A DNA stretch of 64,000 nt, from positions 1 through 64,000 of the forward strand of contig LSZA01000007.1 of assembly GCA_001637315.1 (NCBI GenBank), in the 5' to 3' direction. This DNA is from Phormidium willei BDU 130791. GTDB lineage: Bacteria > Cyanobacteriota > Cyanobacteriia > Cyanobacteriales > Geitlerinemataceae. Shown in pieces: positions 52,564 through 63,475 of the stretch. Made by a program: the position numbers and the translations under genes. The notes under the pieces were generated by a model. It searched no databases. It was not told the DNA's origin and saw only the letters and a program-made list of their open reading frames with translations. Each line of letters opens with the position of its first letter. The first letter of the stretch is position 1.

Positions 52564-52666
52564 TCAGTAGATACCTCGATTAAAATTTAATAAATTACGG
52601 ACGAAACCAGGTCATTGCCGTAAATACCCTTAGTGGCTCTCAGGCTGTGCCGGTGTTGACTTAAAT

Positions 52667-55600
52667 ATGGCCATTCCTCTCATCCCAGGCTACTCCATTT
52701 CCACAATCCTTCATAACAGTTCCAAGACTCGGGTCTATCGTGCCGAGCGGGATCAAGATGGCCAAGCGGTGGTGTTGAAAGTCTTAAAGCCCGATCAAGA
52801 TGGGGGACTCTATGACTGCCATCGCTATGAGCAAGAATACGAAATCCTCAAGAGCCTGAACCTAGAGGGGGTAGTCAAAGCCTATGACCTAATCTCCCAT
52901 CGCCGTTTACCGATTCTCATCCTAGAAGACTATGGAGGCTTAAGCCTATCTCAGTGGTATCTCCAGCAACCAACTCACTCCTGGACAACCTGCCTACGTA
53001 TCGCTGAAGAGATCGCGTTAATTGTAGCGGACGTTCACCGCTGTGGCGTTATTCATAAAGACCTCAACCCCGCCAATATTTTAATTCACCCAGAAACCGG
53101 TCAACTTAAACTCATTGACTTTGGCATTTCCAGCCGCTTTCGGCGCGAACACCCCAACCTCGCCCCACCCCAGAGCCTAGAAGGAACCCTCCCCTACTGC
53201 TCCCCAGAACAAACTGGGCGTATGAATCGCATCCTTGACTCTCGCAGCGATCTCTACTCACTCGGGGTTCTCTTCTACGAACTCTGTACCGGAACTCTTC
53301 CCTTTGAACATGACGATCCCCTGGAACTCGTTCATTGCCATATTGCTCAACCGCCTCCAACCCCTGAAGCTCCGGGATTACCCCCCCTTGTGGCCCAGAT
53401 TATTCTCAAACTCCTAGCCAAAAATGCCGAAGATCGCTATCAAACCGCCCGGGGGTTAGCCGAGGATTTACGGCGCTGTCGTCAAGCTTATGAGCAACAC
53501 CAGTCGATTGACCCCTTTCCCCTCGGGAGTACAGACCGTTGCGATCGCCTACAAATCCCAGAAAAGCTCTATGGACGGGACTTAGAACTTCAGCGACTAC
53601 AACAGGCCTTTGACCACAGCATCGGAGACCAGAGAAACCCAGATATCACCGCCGCCGCCTCACTCCTGCTGGTAACTGGGCCATCGGGGATGGGGAAATC
53701 TCGATTGGTGCAGGAAATCTACGCCCCAATTACCGCCGCGCGGGGCTATTTTGCCCGAGGTAAATTTGACCAGCTTCAGCGAGCCATTCCCTACGCCGGC
53801 CTGACTCAAGCCCTCTCAGATTTAGTAGATCATCTCCTCCTTGAAGGAGATGACCAGGTACAAATTTGGCGGGAAAAACTGAAAACTGCCCTGGGTCATA
53901 ACGCTCAAATTGCCGTCAAGCTTGTCCCCAATTTGGCATTCATCCTAGGGGAGGTGACCTCAGTCCCTGAACTCCCCGCCAGCCAATCCCTGGAGCGCTT
54001 CAACTTCGTCATCGAAAACCTACTACAGGTCTTTTCTCAACCCGAGCATCCCCTCATTTTGTTTCTCGATGACGTGCAATGGGCCGATGCAGATAGCTTA
54101 AAACTACTCCAGCGCGTCCTACTCAATGAACAAGGATTCGCCTTTTTGCCCATTGTCGCTTATCGCAACGATGAAGTCAGTCGAACCCATCCCTTAGCCC
54201 TTGTCCTCGACCACCTCGAACAGGCCGGGGTGGTGATCGAGCCGCTTGAGCTTCAGCCCCTCGACCTCAAGGCCGTGACTGAGCTGATCGCCGCTGCCCT
54301 TGAGCAAACCTTAGAACAGGTGAGTCCCCTTGCTCAAGTCATTGAGCGCAAGACCTCGGGAAACCCATTTTTCATGACCACGTTGCTGACAACCCTCTAC
54401 GAAGATGGGATCATTCGCTTCAATGACCGTCATGATGACCGGGCAACGGTCAATCCATGGTGTTGGGATCTCGCTGAGGTGGATCAGCACCTAGCCGATA
54501 ACCTGGTGGACTTAGTGATAGCTAATTTCCGTAAACTTCCACCAGAGACCCAACAGCTCTTGCAATTCGCCGCCTGCGTCGGCAACGACTTTAACCTCGA
54601 TCGCCTCAGCTCCCTGACTCAAGACTCGGTAGCTGTTATCATTCAAACCCTACTCCCCGCCATTGAGGCAAGATTTGTCATCGTGGATACTCAGTCCCAG
54701 AGGGAGGGACGAGTTAACCCCTATCACTTTGCTCATGATCGCCTACAAGAAGCCGCCTATGGATCAATGGAGGCTAACCGGCGGATTAAAACGCATTGGC
54801 AAATCGGTCAAATTCTGCTGTCAGAACTCGCCTGTGGCAACTCCCAGGCCACCTATTTTGAAATTGCGGATCATCTCAACCTGGGCCTCCCCCAGGTTGA
54901 TGACCCCAGCGATCGCACCCAGGTCAGCCGCTGTAACATTCTCGCCGCTCGTCAAGCTCGCTCAGCAGCCGCCTATCCCGCCGCTGCCAACTACCTGGCC
55001 GTGGCCCGAGAGCTGGAAGGAGACGAGCTTTGGCAACAGGACTACTCCTTCGCCCTGACCCTGTACCGTAACTCCGTCGAAGCAGAATATCTGTGCAGCC
55101 ATTATGACCAGGCAGCCCAGTTAGCTCAACAGGTTCACCAGCAGGCGCAAACCGTTTTGGATCGGGTTCCGGTTTGGGAAATTGAAATTCAGTTTTATAG
55201 CGTCCAAAACCAAATGCAGCAGGCGATCGCCCTCGGTCAGGCCGCCCTAGACCATCTCGGCATCACCGTCCTAGACAAGGCACCAGACTTAGGGGAGATC
55301 GAACAGTGGGATGCTCTGCCCCAATTAAGAGATGCAACAGCTCAGGCCGCCCTACGGATCGCTTTGGTGCTATTCAGTCCCATGTGCATCAGCAGTCCTG
55401 AACGACTGGCTCCCCTGAACTGGACCATGTTGGATCTATGCTGGCGCCATGGAAACTGTGCAGAAGGAGCCTTTGCCTATGCCTTTTGCGGCTTACTCCT
55501 GGGAACGCAAACCCTTGACATTCAACGGGGGTACGCCTTTGGCGAATTAGCTCGACGGGTCTTAGACCGCTACCCCAATCCGGCTGTGGACTGTAAAGTC

Positions 55601-58417
55601 TTGGAGTTGTTCCATGCCTTTATTCATCATTGGCAACGTCCCCTGAAATTTGCCCTGACGGGTTTGCGGGAGACCATCCAAATCGGCTTACAAACCGGGG
55701 ATCTCGAATTTACTGGCTATGCCATCCTTCACTATGGCTCGAACCTACTGTTGAGCGGCGAACCCCTCAGCCGCGTTGAAGCAGAACAACGAGACCTGAT
55801 CGCCCTGCTACGGCGATTCAACCAAACCTTTTCTCTGGCCTATGCCAGTCTCTGGACCCAAATGACCTTGAACCTCCAAGGTCACAATGCCAATCCCAGC
55901 GACTTGGCCGGGGAGTTGTTTGATGCCGCACCTCAGCAGGCTCAATGGGAAGAAGACAAGACTCACGGTGGGTTGTATAGTCTGCACCTAGTTCAGGGGA
56001 TGCTCCTGTATTTGCTTCGAGGAGATGGAATGGCCGCTCTGACTGCCTTGGAACAGGCTCGACCCTATCTCAACGCCATGGCAGGCTTATTACCCGCCCT
56101 GGAACTGCCCTTCTATGAGGCTCTGGCGGCTCTGAGGGTTTATCCAGACGCATCTGAGGCGCAACAGCCACTCCTTTGGACTCGGATTCTTGAGCAACGG
56201 GATAGCCTGGAGCGTTGGGCCGAGGCCAGTCCCAGCACCTTTGCCCATAAACGAGATCTCGTAGTTGCGGAAATGGCTCGGCTGTCGGGAGATGTCCTAA
56301 CGGCCGAGGCGGCCTATGAACAGGCTATTGAAGGGGCAGCTCTCGGGGAGTTTCTCCATGAAGAGGCCCTGGCGTGGGAGTTGGCGGGAGACTTTTATCG
56401 GGGCCGGGGACGCACTCGCATCGCTCAGGCCTATCTACAGTCGGCTTACGACACCTATCGCCGTTGGCAATCCCCCGCTAAGCTAGCTCAACTGGAGGCC
56501 GATTATCCCTTGGATTGGTTTACCTCCCCCGGCCCCAAGACCGCGACCCAGACCACGAGGCTGACCAGTAGCGGGAGTCAGAGTGGGGCATTGGATTTGA
56601 CGGCTGTGGTGAAGGCGGCCCAGGCGATCGCCCAAGAGATTGAATTGGACCGCTTGTTAGCGACGTTGATGCGAACTGTCCTTACCAGTGCTGGTGCTCA
56701 ATGGGGGGCCTTAGTGTTGCCACCGGGGAAGACTCGCCCGAACTGGACGATCGCCGTTGAGGGTCGCCTATCCGATGAACAGGAGCCAGAACAGGTGCAG
56801 GTGGAGGAGCGACCCCTAAATGGGACGTTGGCAACCTCCATTGTCTATTATGTGGCCCGAACTCAGAAACCTGTGGTGTTAATGGATGCCCGCAGCGAGG
56901 GCCGGTTTGCTCAAGATCCCTATTTGCTCAGTCAGCAACCGCGATCACTGCTCTGTTATCCCTTACGACATCAAAATGAACTGATTGGGGTCGTCTATTT
57001 GGAAAATAATCTCACGCCGGGAGCCTTTACGGTCGAACGGATTGAGTTGTTGCAGTTATTGTCCGGACAGGCGGCGATCGCCCTGACCAATGCCCAGCTT
57101 TATCAGGAAATTCGCAACAGTGAACAGCAACTGAAACAGTTTCTGGGGGCGATGCCGGTGGGCGTGTTTGTCGTCGATGCTCAGGGGCAGCCCTATTACG
57201 CCAATCAGACCGCTGAACGTCTTTTGGGCAAGGGGATTGTTGCCAAAAGCCGTCCTGGGGATTTGGCACAGATCTATCATGCCTATCGTGCCAGTGATGG
57301 CAACCCCTATCCCTCAGAGGCATTACCCTTAATGCGGGCGCTGCGGGGAGATTGCTCGGCGATTGATGACCTGGAAATTGATAATGGTCAGCGGCGTGTT
57401 CCCTTGGAGGTGTGGGGGACGCCTATTTTTGACGGGAAGGGTGAGGTTCTCTATGGGTTAACGGCGTTTCAGGATATCAGTGACCGTCGTCAGGCCGAGG
57501 CCGATCGCCGGGCCTTCGCCGATCATTTAAGTGCCCTGAACCAGGCCCATGCCCGCTTTGTGCCCCAGCAGTTTCTACAATTGCTCAACAAAGAAAGTAT
57601 CTTGGATGTGGACTTGGGCGATCGCCTGCAACGGGAGATGTCAGTTCTATTTGCCGATATTCGCAAATTCACGACTCGCAGTGAACAACTTTCCCCCAAG
57701 GAAACGTTTGCCTTTCTCAATCATTTTCTCAGCCAAATTAGCCCGGTGATTCAAGACCATCAGGGATTTATTGACAAGTATCTGGGTGATGGCATTATGG
57801 CCCTGTTCAGCGGTGGGGCTGACTCGGCGGTTCAAGGGGCGATCGCCATCTTGCAGCAATTGGCTCGCTTCAATCAGGAGAATCCGCAGATCCAACCCAT
57901 TGAGTTGGGGATTGGCATTCATACGGGCCCACTGATGTTAGGCATTGTCGGTGAAACCAATCGTCTCGATGGAACAGCGATTGGGGATACGGTCAATTCG
58001 GCGGCTCGTCTGGAACAATTGACAAAAGACTATGGCGCACCGCTACTGATTAGTCAACAAACCGTTGAGGGACTCGCTCATCCTGAAGCGTACCGGCTGC
58101 GTCGGCTAGGAGCGGTAACGGTAAGGGGGAAATCTCGCAGGACGACCCTGTATGAGGTGTTTGACGGGGACTCAGAGGCCCTGGGTCAGAAAAAACAGGA
58201 GACTCTCGCTACCTTTACTCAGGCCGTCCAAGCTTACGAACAGCAACAATGGACTGAGGCGATCGCCGGGTTCGAAGTGTGTTTAACGAGCTGTCCCGAG
58301 GACTCCGTGGCCCGACGTTACTGCGATCGCGCTAGGTTTGCCCATCACCAGGCCATCGAAGCCGCGAAAATTGCCAATCCCCTCAAACAGCCCGAGGAAT
58401 TTGCTGTAGAATGGTAA
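52667..58417 (+). CDS. Giant multidomain Ser/Thr kinase - ATPase - GAF - PAS - adenylyl cyclase
   Basis: A 1916-residue cytoplasmic signalling protein. Ser/Thr kinase domain (about 7-275): Lys38 in VVLKVLK, catalytic Asp132 in IHKDLNPAN, Asp151 in DFG. AAA/NACHT-type ATPase (about 310-570): Walker A GPSGMGKS at 338-345, Walker B FLDD with Asp468-Asp469. A long helical, TPR-like region follows (about 690-1290). GAF domain at about 1305-1475, PAS at about 1483-1608, class III cyclase at about 1640-1840, with metal-binding Asp1664 (FADIRKF) and Asp1708 (GDGIMAL). The C-terminal 70 residues are helical. Kinase/ATPase/GAF proteins of this 'PknK-like' layout are common in filamentous cyanobacteria; a cyclase at the end is less so. 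Confidence 0.95.
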   Translation: MAIPLIPGYSISTILHNSSKTRVYRAERDQDGQAVVLKVLKPDQDGGLYDCHRYEQEYEILKSLNLEGVVKAYDLISHRRLPILILEDYGGLSLSQWYLQQPTHSWTTCLRIAEEIALIVADVHRCGVIHKDLNPANILIHPETGQLKLIDFGISSRFRREHPNLAPPQSLEGTLPYCSPEQTGRMNRILDSRSDLYSLGVLFYELCTGTLPFEHDDPLELVHCHIAQPPPTPEAPGLPPLVAQIILKLLAKNAEDRYQTARGLAEDLRRCRQAYEQHQSIDPFPLGSTDRCDRLQIPEKLYGRDLELQRLQQAFDHSIGDQRNPDITAAASLLLVTGPSGMGKSRLVQEIYAPITAARGYFARGKFDQLQRAIPYAGLTQALSDLVDHLLLEGDDQVQIWREKLKTALGHNAQIAVKLVPNLAFILGEVTSVPELPASQSLERFNFVIENLLQVFSQPEHPLILFLDDVQWADADSLKLLQRVLLNEQGFAFLPIVAYRNDEVSRTHPLALVLDHLEQAGVVIEPLELQPLDLKAVTELIAAALEQTLEQVSPLAQVIERKTSGNPFFMTTLLTTLYEDGIIRFNDRHDDRATVNPWCWDLAEVDQHLADNLVDLVIANFRKLPPETQQLLQFAACVGNDFNLDRLSSLTQDSVAVIIQTLLPAIEARFVIVDTQSQREGRVNPYHFAHDRLQEAAYGSMEANRRIKTHWQIGQILLSELACGNSQATYFEIADHLNLGLPQVDDPSDRTQVSRCNILAARQARSAAAYPAAANYLAVARELEGDELWQQDYSFALTLYRNSVEAEYLCSHYDQAAQLAQQVHQQAQTVLDRVPVWEIEIQFYSVQNQMQQAIALGQAALDHLGITVLDKAPDLGEIEQWDALPQLRDATAQAALRIALVLFSPMCISSPERLAPLNWTMLDLCWRHGNCAEGAFAYAFCGLLLGTQTLDIQRGYAFGELARRVLDRYPNPAVDCKVLELFHAFIHHWQRPLKFALTGLRETIQIGLQTGDLEFTGYAILHYGSNLLLSGEPLSRVEAEQRDLIALLRRFNQTFSLAYASLWTQMTLNLQGHNANPSDLAGELFDAAPQQAQWEEDKTHGGLYSLHLVQGMLLYLLRGDGMAALTALEQARPYLNAMAGLLPALELPFYEALAALRVYPDASEAQQPLLWTRILEQRDSLERWAEASPSTFAHKRDLVVAEMARLSGDVLTAEAAYEQAIEGAALGEFLHEEALAWELAGDFYRGRGRTRIAQAYLQSAYDTYRRWQSPAKLAQLEADYPLDWFTSPGPKTATQTTRLTSSGSQSGALDLTAVVKAAQAIAQEIELDRLLATLMRTVLTSAGAQWGALVLPPGKTRPNWTIAVEGRLSDEQEPEQVQVEERPLNGTLATSIVYYVARTQKPVVLMDARSEGRFAQDPYLLSQQPRSLLCYPLRHQNELIGVVYLENNLTPGAFTVERIELLQLLSGQAAIALTNAQLYQEIRNSEQQLKQFLGAMPVGVFVVDAQGQPYYANQTAERLLGKGIVAKSRPGDLAQIYHAYRASDGNPYPSEALPLMRALRGDCSAIDDLEIDNGQRRVPLEVWGTPIFDGKGEVLYGLTAFQDISDRRQAEADRRAFADHLSALNQAHARFVPQQFLQLLNKESILDVDLGDRLQREMSVLFADIRKFTTRSEQLSPKETFAFLNHFLSQISPVIQDHQGFIDKYLGDGIMALFSGGADSAVQGAIAILQQLARFNQENPQIQPIELGIGIHTGPLMLGIVGETNRLDGTAIGDTVNSAARLEQLTKDYGAPLLISQQTVEGLAHPEAYRLRRLGAVTVRGKSRRTTLYEVFDGDSEALGQKKQETLATFTQAVQAYEQQQWTEAIAGFEVCLTSCPEDSVARRYCDRARFAHHQAIEAAKIANPLKQPEEFAVEW

Positions 58418-58448
58418 ACTGCATGTTTGTCAACTACAACCTCAACCC

Positions 58449-58586
58449 ATGACCAAACGAACTTTCGGCGGAACCGTCCGCAAACGTAAACGGACCTCTG
58501 GCTTCCGCGCCCGGATGCGCATTAAAACCGGCCGGCGCGTGATCAACTCTCGTCGTCGTAAAGGACGGGCTCGGCTCTCGGTTTAG
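58449..58586 (+). CDS. rpmH: 50S ribosomal protein L34
   Basis: A 45-residue, highly basic protein, [23 protein letters not shown]... ending [11 protein letters not shown], the universal L34 pattern. It is near the 5' side of rnpA, as in most bacteria. Found directly in the sequence because it is too short for typical ORF cut-offs. It follows the kinase-cyclase gene by 31 bases and precedes the GTG of rnpA by 7 bases. Confidence 0.97.
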   Translation: MTKRTFGGTVRKRKRTSGFRARMRIKTGRRVINSRRRKGRARLSV

Positions 58587-58593
58587 ACTCTCG

Positions 58594-58977
58594 GTGCTAC
58601 CTCACGCTCACCGACTTCGCCATTGGAAAGACTTTCAAACGGTGTATCAACGCGGCCAGCGGACTCGCAGCCGAGTTCTGGGACTGCGGGCTTATCGCGT
58701 CGATCATCGAGTTCATGAGGGGAACAGCATTGCTCAAGTTCCCCCGACTCGTTTTGGCATCAGTGTCGGCCGTAAAATCAGTAAAAAAGCCGTTGTCCGC
58801 AATCGAATTAAGCGATGCCTTCGAGCTGCATTGCGAGTGTTGCTGCCCCGAGTCTGTCCCGGTTGGGACGTGATTATCATCGCCTATCCCGACGCCAAAG
58901 AGTGCAATTCACGACACTTTCTGCAAGAATTAGAGCAGTTGTTGGCAAAAATCGAGGTACTCAATGGGCATTCGTGA
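58594..58977 (+). CDS. rnpA: Ribonuclease P protein component
   Basis: The protein subunit of RNase P, which trims tRNA 5' ends with the RNA subunit. 127 residues from a GTG at 58594 (MLPHAHRLRHWKDFQTVYQRG). The RNR motif is RNRIKR at 69-74 in VGRKISKKAVVRNRIKR. Length is typical. The stop overlaps the start of the next gene by 14 bases, so the two are translationally linked. Confidence 0.96.
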   Translation: MLPHAHRLRHWKDFQTVYQRGQRTRSRVLGLRAYRVDHRVHEGNSIAQVPPTRFGISVGRKISKKAVVRNRIKRCLRAALRVLLPRVCPGWDVIIIAYPDAKECNSRHFLQELEQLLAKIEVLNGHS

Positions 58978-59356
58978 GGAAGTCTTTTATGAAGGAGGTC
59001 CCCATATCGGCGACCTCGTTTTCAATATCTTAATTGGTTTAACGGTCATCGGCTTACCTCTAACCGTTGGCGCTGTCATCCGCGCCCTCTGGCTACGGTT
59101 TCGGATTACGAACCGTCGTCTGTCGGTGACGGGAGGCTGGATGGGACGCGATCGCACCGATGTGGTCTACTCAGAAATTCGCAAAATTGTCACCGTTCCC
59201 CGAGGCTTCGGACTCTGGGGCGATATGGTTCTCACCCTACAAGGAGGCAGCCGACTCGAACTGCGAGCGGTCCCTCAATTTCGAGAGGTGTACAATTACA
59301 TTCAAGAGCATTTATCTCCCGAGGCCCAACAAGTTAGTGGCTCTTTGGGACAATAA
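58964..59356 (+). CDS. PH-domain (bPH2-type) membrane protein
   Basis: A 130-residue protein with one transmembrane segment (about 15-42, LVFNILIGLTVIGLPLTVGAVIRALWL) and a C-terminal bacterial PH domain: RFRITNRRLSVTGGWMGRDRTDVVYSEIRKIVTVPRGFGLWGDMVLTL. It sits between rnpA and yidC, its usual place in cyanobacteria. Its role is unknown but the location suggests membrane protein biogenesis. Start ATG lies inside the rnpA gene. Confidence 0.87.
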   Translation: MGIREEVFYEGGPHIGDLVFNILIGLTVIGLPLTVGAVIRALWLRFRITNRRLSVTGGWMGRDRTDVVYSEIRKIVTVPRGFGLWGDMVLTLQGGSRLELRAVPQFREVYNYIQEHLSPEAQQVSGSLGQ

Positions 59357-59426
59357 TCCCCAAACCACAACTTTTCGATTGGCTCAGATTGACGATATCA
59401 CCGCGCAGAAATTGGCGTAAAACGTA

Positions 59427-60578
59427 ATGGATTTTGGTGTTGGTTTTCTCTCCAATAACGTAATGCTGCCGATCCTAGATTTATTCTATGGGATCGTGCC
59501 CAGCTACGGACTGGCAATTGTTGCCCTAACCCTTGTGATCCGATTCGCGCTTTACCCCCTAAGCGCTAAATCGATTCGCAGTATGCGTCGGATGCGAGTT
59601 GCGCAGCCGGCCATGCAAAAACGGGTTAAAGAAGTTCAAGAACGATATAAAGATGATCCGGCGAAACAGCAAGAAGAAATGAGTGCTGTTTACAAAGAAT
59701 TTGGCAATCCCCTCGCGGGCTGCTTGCCGATTTTAGTACAAATGCCGGTGTTATTTGCCCTATTTGCAACCTTACGAGGATCGCCGTTTGCTGACATCGG
59801 CTACCCAGTCGAGTTAGAAATTTTCCCTCGGGAACAGATCGAGCGCATTCAACCCCAGGTGTATACCAGCGATCCCAAAAATATCTATGTTACCGATGGT
59901 GTCCACCGTAAGGTGGCAGCCGTGTTACCGGCCGGAAATCGCCTGGTGGTGGGTGAAAAAACTCGCTTAGAGTTTCAATCGTTAGATGGAACGCCCTTGC
60001 AACAACTGCTTCAGGATTATGATAACCCGGATGTACAACCGCAATGGCAAATCAAAGACGGTGAAAATCGGGTGGCGATCGCCGAAGATGGCACCTTAGA
60101 AGCGTTGCAACCGGGAAAAGTGACCTTAGAAGGGAAAATTCCTGGATTAGCGGCGAATAAAGGCTTCCTGTTTATTCAAGCCCTCGGTCGAGTCGGTGCG
60201 ACTGGCGACAATGGAGAAATTCATTGGGATATCGTGGGTATGGTCTTGTTTTTTGGTCTGAGTTTATATCTCAACCAGGTTCTCTCAGGACAAGGGCAAG
60301 ATAGTAATGCCAATCCCCAGCAACAAACCATTAGTAAGCTCACCCCTGTGATCTTCTCGGGGATGTTTCTATTTTTCCCGCTTCCGGCTGGGGTATTGAT
60401 GTATATGGTGGTGGCTAACATCTTCCAAACTCTGCAAACTTTTATCCTGTCTCGGGAACCCCTACCTGAGAATCTGCAAAAAATTGTGGATGCTCAAGAG
60501 AAAGCCAAAGCGAAAGATGGATCTCGCCAAGAGTTACCGTTTGAGCCGAAACGCAAGAAAAAAGCCGGCCAGTCTTGA
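59427..60578 (+). CDS. yidC: Membrane protein insertase YidC
   Basis: A 383-residue YidC/Oxa1/Alb3 insertase. First transmembrane helix near 20-40 ([35 protein letters not shown], containing the conserved Arg of the groove at RFALYPL), then the cytoplasmic hairpin [56 protein letters not shown] is a family block, and two more helices follow (about 265-340). A long periplasmic or lumenal insertion (about 130-260) is typical of cyanobacteria. The C-terminus is basic (PKRKKKAGQ), for ribosome binding. It is followed by a terminator at 60596-60626; no jag/R3H gene is present. Confidence 0.96.
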   Translation: MDFGVGFLSNNVMLPILDLFYGIVPSYGLAIVALTLVIRFALYPLSAKSIRSMRRMRVAQPAMQKRVKEVQERYKDDPAKQQEEMSAVYKEFGNPLAGCLPILVQMPVLFALFATLRGSPFADIGYPVELEIFPREQIERIQPQVYTSDPKNIYVTDGVHRKVAAVLPAGNRLVVGEKTRLEFQSLDGTPLQQLLQDYDNPDVQPQWQIKDGENRVAIAEDGTLEALQPGKVTLEGKIPGLAANKGFLFIQALGRVGATGDNGEIHWDIVGMVLFFGLSLYLNQVLSGQGQDSNANPQQQTISKLTPVIFSGMFLFFPLPAGVLMYMVVANIFQTLQTFILSREPLPENLQKIVDAQEKAKAKDGSRQELPFEPKRKKKAGQS

Positions 60579-60595
60579 ACCGATGAGTTGGGCCA

Positions 60596-60626
60596 AAAAC
60601 CTGTTCCGGCTCTCGGAACAGGTTTT
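60596..60626 (+). terminator. Intrinsic terminator after yidC
   Basis: AAAACCTGTTCCG (60596-60608) pairs perfectly with CGGAACAGGTTTT (60614-60626) around GCTCT. A 13-bp stem with T-ended 3' arm, 17 bases past the yidC stop. It ends the rpmH-rnpA-PH-yidC transcript. Confidence 0.92.
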
Positions 60627-60725
60627 GCTGCGGCTAGGGAATAGGTTTGAGAGGACGACAACAGATGTCATGGCGCCGATCGCGATCGCCTCGACCGAGT
60701 CATCACAGTTTGGGAGGACTTGACA

Positions 60726-61238
60726 ATGGAACCGATTTATGTTCCATCACTACTCAAAGCACCGGAAAAAACCGAGGTCATTGACTTTAAGCAGTTTATC
60801 GCGGAGTTGGAGACCTTGATGCCGGTGCAGGGGACAATATCCGTGAGCCATCAGGGAAGCTACTTGCAGGTTGCGGCCACCATCGAGGCGATCGTCACCT
60901 TGACCTGCGATCGCTGCTTACAAAACTATAACCACCGCCTGAACGTCTCCCCTGACGAGGTGATTTGGCTCGATGTCAACGCCGATCGCACCGATGATTT
61001 ACCCCTCGAACAAGAAGTTCTCAGCGAAGAACTGATCGAAAGCCTCCATCCCGAGGGAAGCTTCGATCCCGAAAATTGGCTCTACGAACAACTCTGTCTA
61101 GCACTTCCCCACCGCAAACTCTGTCGTCAAGACTGCGACGGTATTGAGGTAGACACCACCGCGCCAGCGCCAATCGATCGCCGCTGGGCCGCCTTGCAAG
61201 ATCTCCAAGGAAAACTTCCGAGTGAGCCAACTCCCTAA
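60726..61238 (+). CDS. DUF177 (YceD) family protein
   Basis: A 170-residue protein from ATG 60726 (MEPIYVPSLLKAPEKTEVIDF); the TTG at 60720 is less likely. The core (LTCDRCLQNYNHRLNVSPDEVIWLD) and the end CLALPHRKLCRQDCDGI match the DUF177/YceD family, whose conserved cysteine pairs may bind zinc. In other bacteria the gene precedes rpmF and it is linked to 23S rRNA or ribosome assembly; here L32 is not adjacent. Followed 3 bases later by the AAA ATPase, so cotranslated. Confidence 0.9.
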   Translation: MEPIYVPSLLKAPEKTEVIDFKQFIAELETLMPVQGTISVSHQGSYLQVAATIEAIVTLTCDRCLQNYNHRLNVSPDEVIWLDVNADRTDDLPLEQEVLSEELIESLHPEGSFDPENWLYEQLCLALPHRKLCRQDCDGIEVDTTAPAPIDRRWAALQDLQGKLPSEPTP

Positions 61239-61241
61239 AAC

Positions 61242-62765
61242 ATGAGCTTTAAAGACGAATTTGAACTGCTGCTACGAGCGCGTTACCCGATTCTCTACAT
61301 TTCCACCCTGGAAGAAGAACGAGTCGAAGCCAGTATTCGCCAATCGGCTCAAAGCCAAGGTAATCGTGCTGTCTATATTTGGGATTTTGTCGAGGGGTAT
61401 CAGGGTAACGCCAACGATGCCGGTAAAGCCCAACGCAATCCCCTGCAAGCCCTCGAACAGGTGGAAAAACTACCCGCCAATGCCCCGGCCATCTTTGTTT
61501 TGCGCGACTTTCATCGTTTCCTCGATGATATTTCCATCTCACGCAAATTACGCAACTTAGCCCGCTTACTCAAGTCTCAACCCAAAAACTTGGTGTTGCT
61601 GGCCCCAAATGTCACCATTCCCGAAGATTTAAGCGAAGTCTTGACGGTGATGGAGTTTTCTCTGCCAACCGCAGAGGAAATTCGCCGAGAAATTGAAGGA
61701 CTCTTATCCTCGACGGGCCGTCCCTTGGGCGATCGCCTCCTCGATGATATGGTGCGATCGTGTCAGGGACTCTCCCTAGAGCGGATTCGTCGGGTTTTAG
61801 CCCGGGCCATCGCCAGCCACGGCCAACTTGACCCCGAAGACGTTGACCTCATCCTCGAAGAAAAACGCCAAACCATCCGCCAAACCCAAATCCTAGAATT
61901 TTACGGGGCTACCGAAGAAATTAGCGATATTGGCGGCTTAGATAATCTCAAAGATTGGTTGCTGCGACGAGGAGGCGGATTCTCAGAAAAAGCCCGCGAG
62001 TATGGCCTGCCCTATCCCCGAGGTCTGCTGCTGGTGGGGATTCAGGGAACTGGGAAGTCTCTGAGTGCCAAGGCGATCGCCCATCACTGGCATTTACCCC
62101 TGTTGCGGTTAGATGTGGGGCGACTGTTCGCGGGCCTCGTGGGAGAATCCGAATCCCGCACCCGTCAGATGATTCAAGTGGCCGAGGCCCTGGCCCCCTG
62201 TATTCTCTGGATTGATGAAATTGATAAAGCCTTCGCCGGCCTCGGTGGAAAAGGAGACGGAGGAACCACCAGTCGTGTCTTTGGCACCTTTATTACCTGG
62301 TTAGCCGAGAAGGATTCCCCCGTGTTTGTCGTGGCCACAGCCAACGATATTCAGGTGTTACCGCCTGAAATGTTGCGCAAAGGTCGTTTTGATGAAATTT
62401 TCTTTGTCGGTTTGCCCAGCCAAGCCGAACGACGGGAAATCTTCGCCGTGCATCTATCCCGCTTACGACCCCATAACCTGGCCAACTACGATCTCGATCG
62501 CCTGGCCTATGAAACCCCCGATTTCTCCGGGGCCGAGATCGAACAGATGATTGTCGAAGCTATGCACATTGGCTTTAGTCAAAATCGTGACTTTACCACC
62601 CAAGATATCCTAGAAGCTGCCAGCCAAATTGTGCCGCTGGCTCGCACCGCTCAAGAACAAATCCAGTTTCTCCAAGACTGGGCCACCTCCGGGAAAGCGC
62701 GTTTAGCCTCCCGTCAAGGTAGTCTCTCAAGTCGTATCCAAGGACAACTACGGGGTGACTCATAA
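61242..62765 (+). CDS. Ycf46-like AAA family ATPase
   Basis: A 507-residue AAA ATPase similar to the Ycf46 group of cyanobacteria and plastids. The N-terminal region (1-230) is largely helical, with a P-loop-like but inactive section (FVLRDFHRFLDD; VVLAPNVTIPEDLSE). The AAA module holds Walker A GIQGTGKS at about 266-273 and Walker B CILWIDEIDKA at about 320-330 (Asp325, Glu326), GLGGKGDGGTTSRVFGTFITWLAEKD, ATANDIQVLPPEMLRKGRFDEI and the second-region Arg fingers. Role unknown; in some cyanobacteria linked to inorganic carbon or photosynthesis regulation. The SH3 protein follows after 15 bases. Confidence 0.9.
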   Translation: MSFKDEFELLLRARYPILYISTLEEERVEASIRQSAQSQGNRAVYIWDFVEGYQGNANDAGKAQRNPLQALEQVEKLPANAPAIFVLRDFHRFLDDISISRKLRNLARLLKSQPKNLVLLAPNVTIPEDLSEVLTVMEFSLPTAEEIRREIEGLLSSTGRPLGDRLLDDMVRSCQGLSLERIRRVLARAIASHGQLDPEDVDLILEEKRQTIRQTQILEFYGATEEISDIGGLDNLKDWLLRRGGGFSEKAREYGLPYPRGLLLVGIQGTGKSLSAKAIAHHWHLPLLRLDVGRLFAGLVGESESRTRQMIQVAEALAPCILWIDEIDKAFAGLGGKGDGGTTSRVFGTFITWLAEKDSPVFVVATANDIQVLPPEMLRKGRFDEIFFVGLPSQAERREIFAVHLSRLRPHNLANYDLDRLAYETPDFSGAEIEQMIVEAMHIGFSQNRDFTTQDILEAASQIVPLARTAQEQIQFLQDWATSGKARLASRQGSLSSRIQGQLRGDS

Positions 62766-62780
62766 CCACCCGTTTTTCCC

Positions 62781-63233
62781 ATGAATCTGTCCAATTTAGC
62801 CAAATTTATCCTCGGGTTTACCCTGGCCATCGCCCTCACTCTCGGTGGGGCGGTTGCTGCGTCCCTCTATCTGGTGGCCCGCTTGACGGCACTCCCCCCT
62901 AAACCCGAGTTTGATAGCCCCCAAGCCCCCAGCGCAACCCCAGTCAGCACAACCCCCACCCCAGAGGCAACCCCGGACCCCGAACCCACCCCAGAACCGA
63001 GTCCGACCCCAAACCCCGGACTCTATCAGGCTCGCGTCACCTGGCCCGAAGGCTTACTGCTACGAGACAACCCTAGTTACGATGCCGGCAGCTTGGGGGG
63101 CATTGCCTTTAATGAAACGGTAACAGTCTTAGAAAATGCCGAGAATGGAGCCTGGCAGCGGGTTCGCTCTGAGTCGAGTAATCAAGAAGGTTGGGTCGTC
63201 GGCGGCAACTTAGAGGAAATCTCTTCTCCCTAA
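62781..63233 (+). CDS. SH3-domain membrane-anchored protein
   Basis: A 150-residue protein. One transmembrane segment (about 9-34, FILGFTLAIALTLGGAVAASLYLV), a linker of Thr/Pro/Glu repeats (about 48-80, PTPEATPDPEPTPEPSPTP), then a bacterial SH3 domain (about 85-147): ARVTWPEGLLLRDNPSYDAGSLGGIAFNETVTVLE and GEGWVVGGN-like close. SH3 domains of this kind bind peptidoglycan or ligands at the wall. Its proximity to the AAA ATPase suggests one transcript but not a joint function. Confidence 0.88.
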   Translation: MNLSNLAKFILGFTLAIALTLGGAVAASLYLVARLTALPPKPEFDSPQAPSATPVSTTPTPEATPDPEPTPEPSPTPNPGLYQARVTWPEGLLLRDNPSYDAGSLGGIAFNETVTVLENAENGAWQRVRSESSNQEGWVVGGNLEEISSP

Positions 63234-63475
63234 GGGGCGGCGATCGCCATCTCAAATCGTAATTTCAAATCGCCATCTCAAAGATTAATTTCAACCCCTC
63301 TGATGCGTCCCCCCAAGGATGCTAAAATAGTTGGCAAGATGTATTCTCCACAATCTCGACCGGATTACCGGACTTCAGGACTCCCAAAGACCTGAGCCGG
63401 GGAATCCTGCATCGCCTCAACTCCTCCGATGGCAGGGGATGGAGCGATGATGACGTACTCTTACCTTGTTAAAGC

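Noticed and set aside
58449-58977. The rpmH-rnpA pair as a sign of the replication origin
   Set aside because: No dnaA, dnaN or cluster of DnaA boxes is seen nearby, and this link is not kept in cyanobacteria.
60584-60723. Short open frame after yidC as a truncated jag gene
   Set aside because: Its start overlaps the terminator hairpin and no KH or R3H sequence is present.
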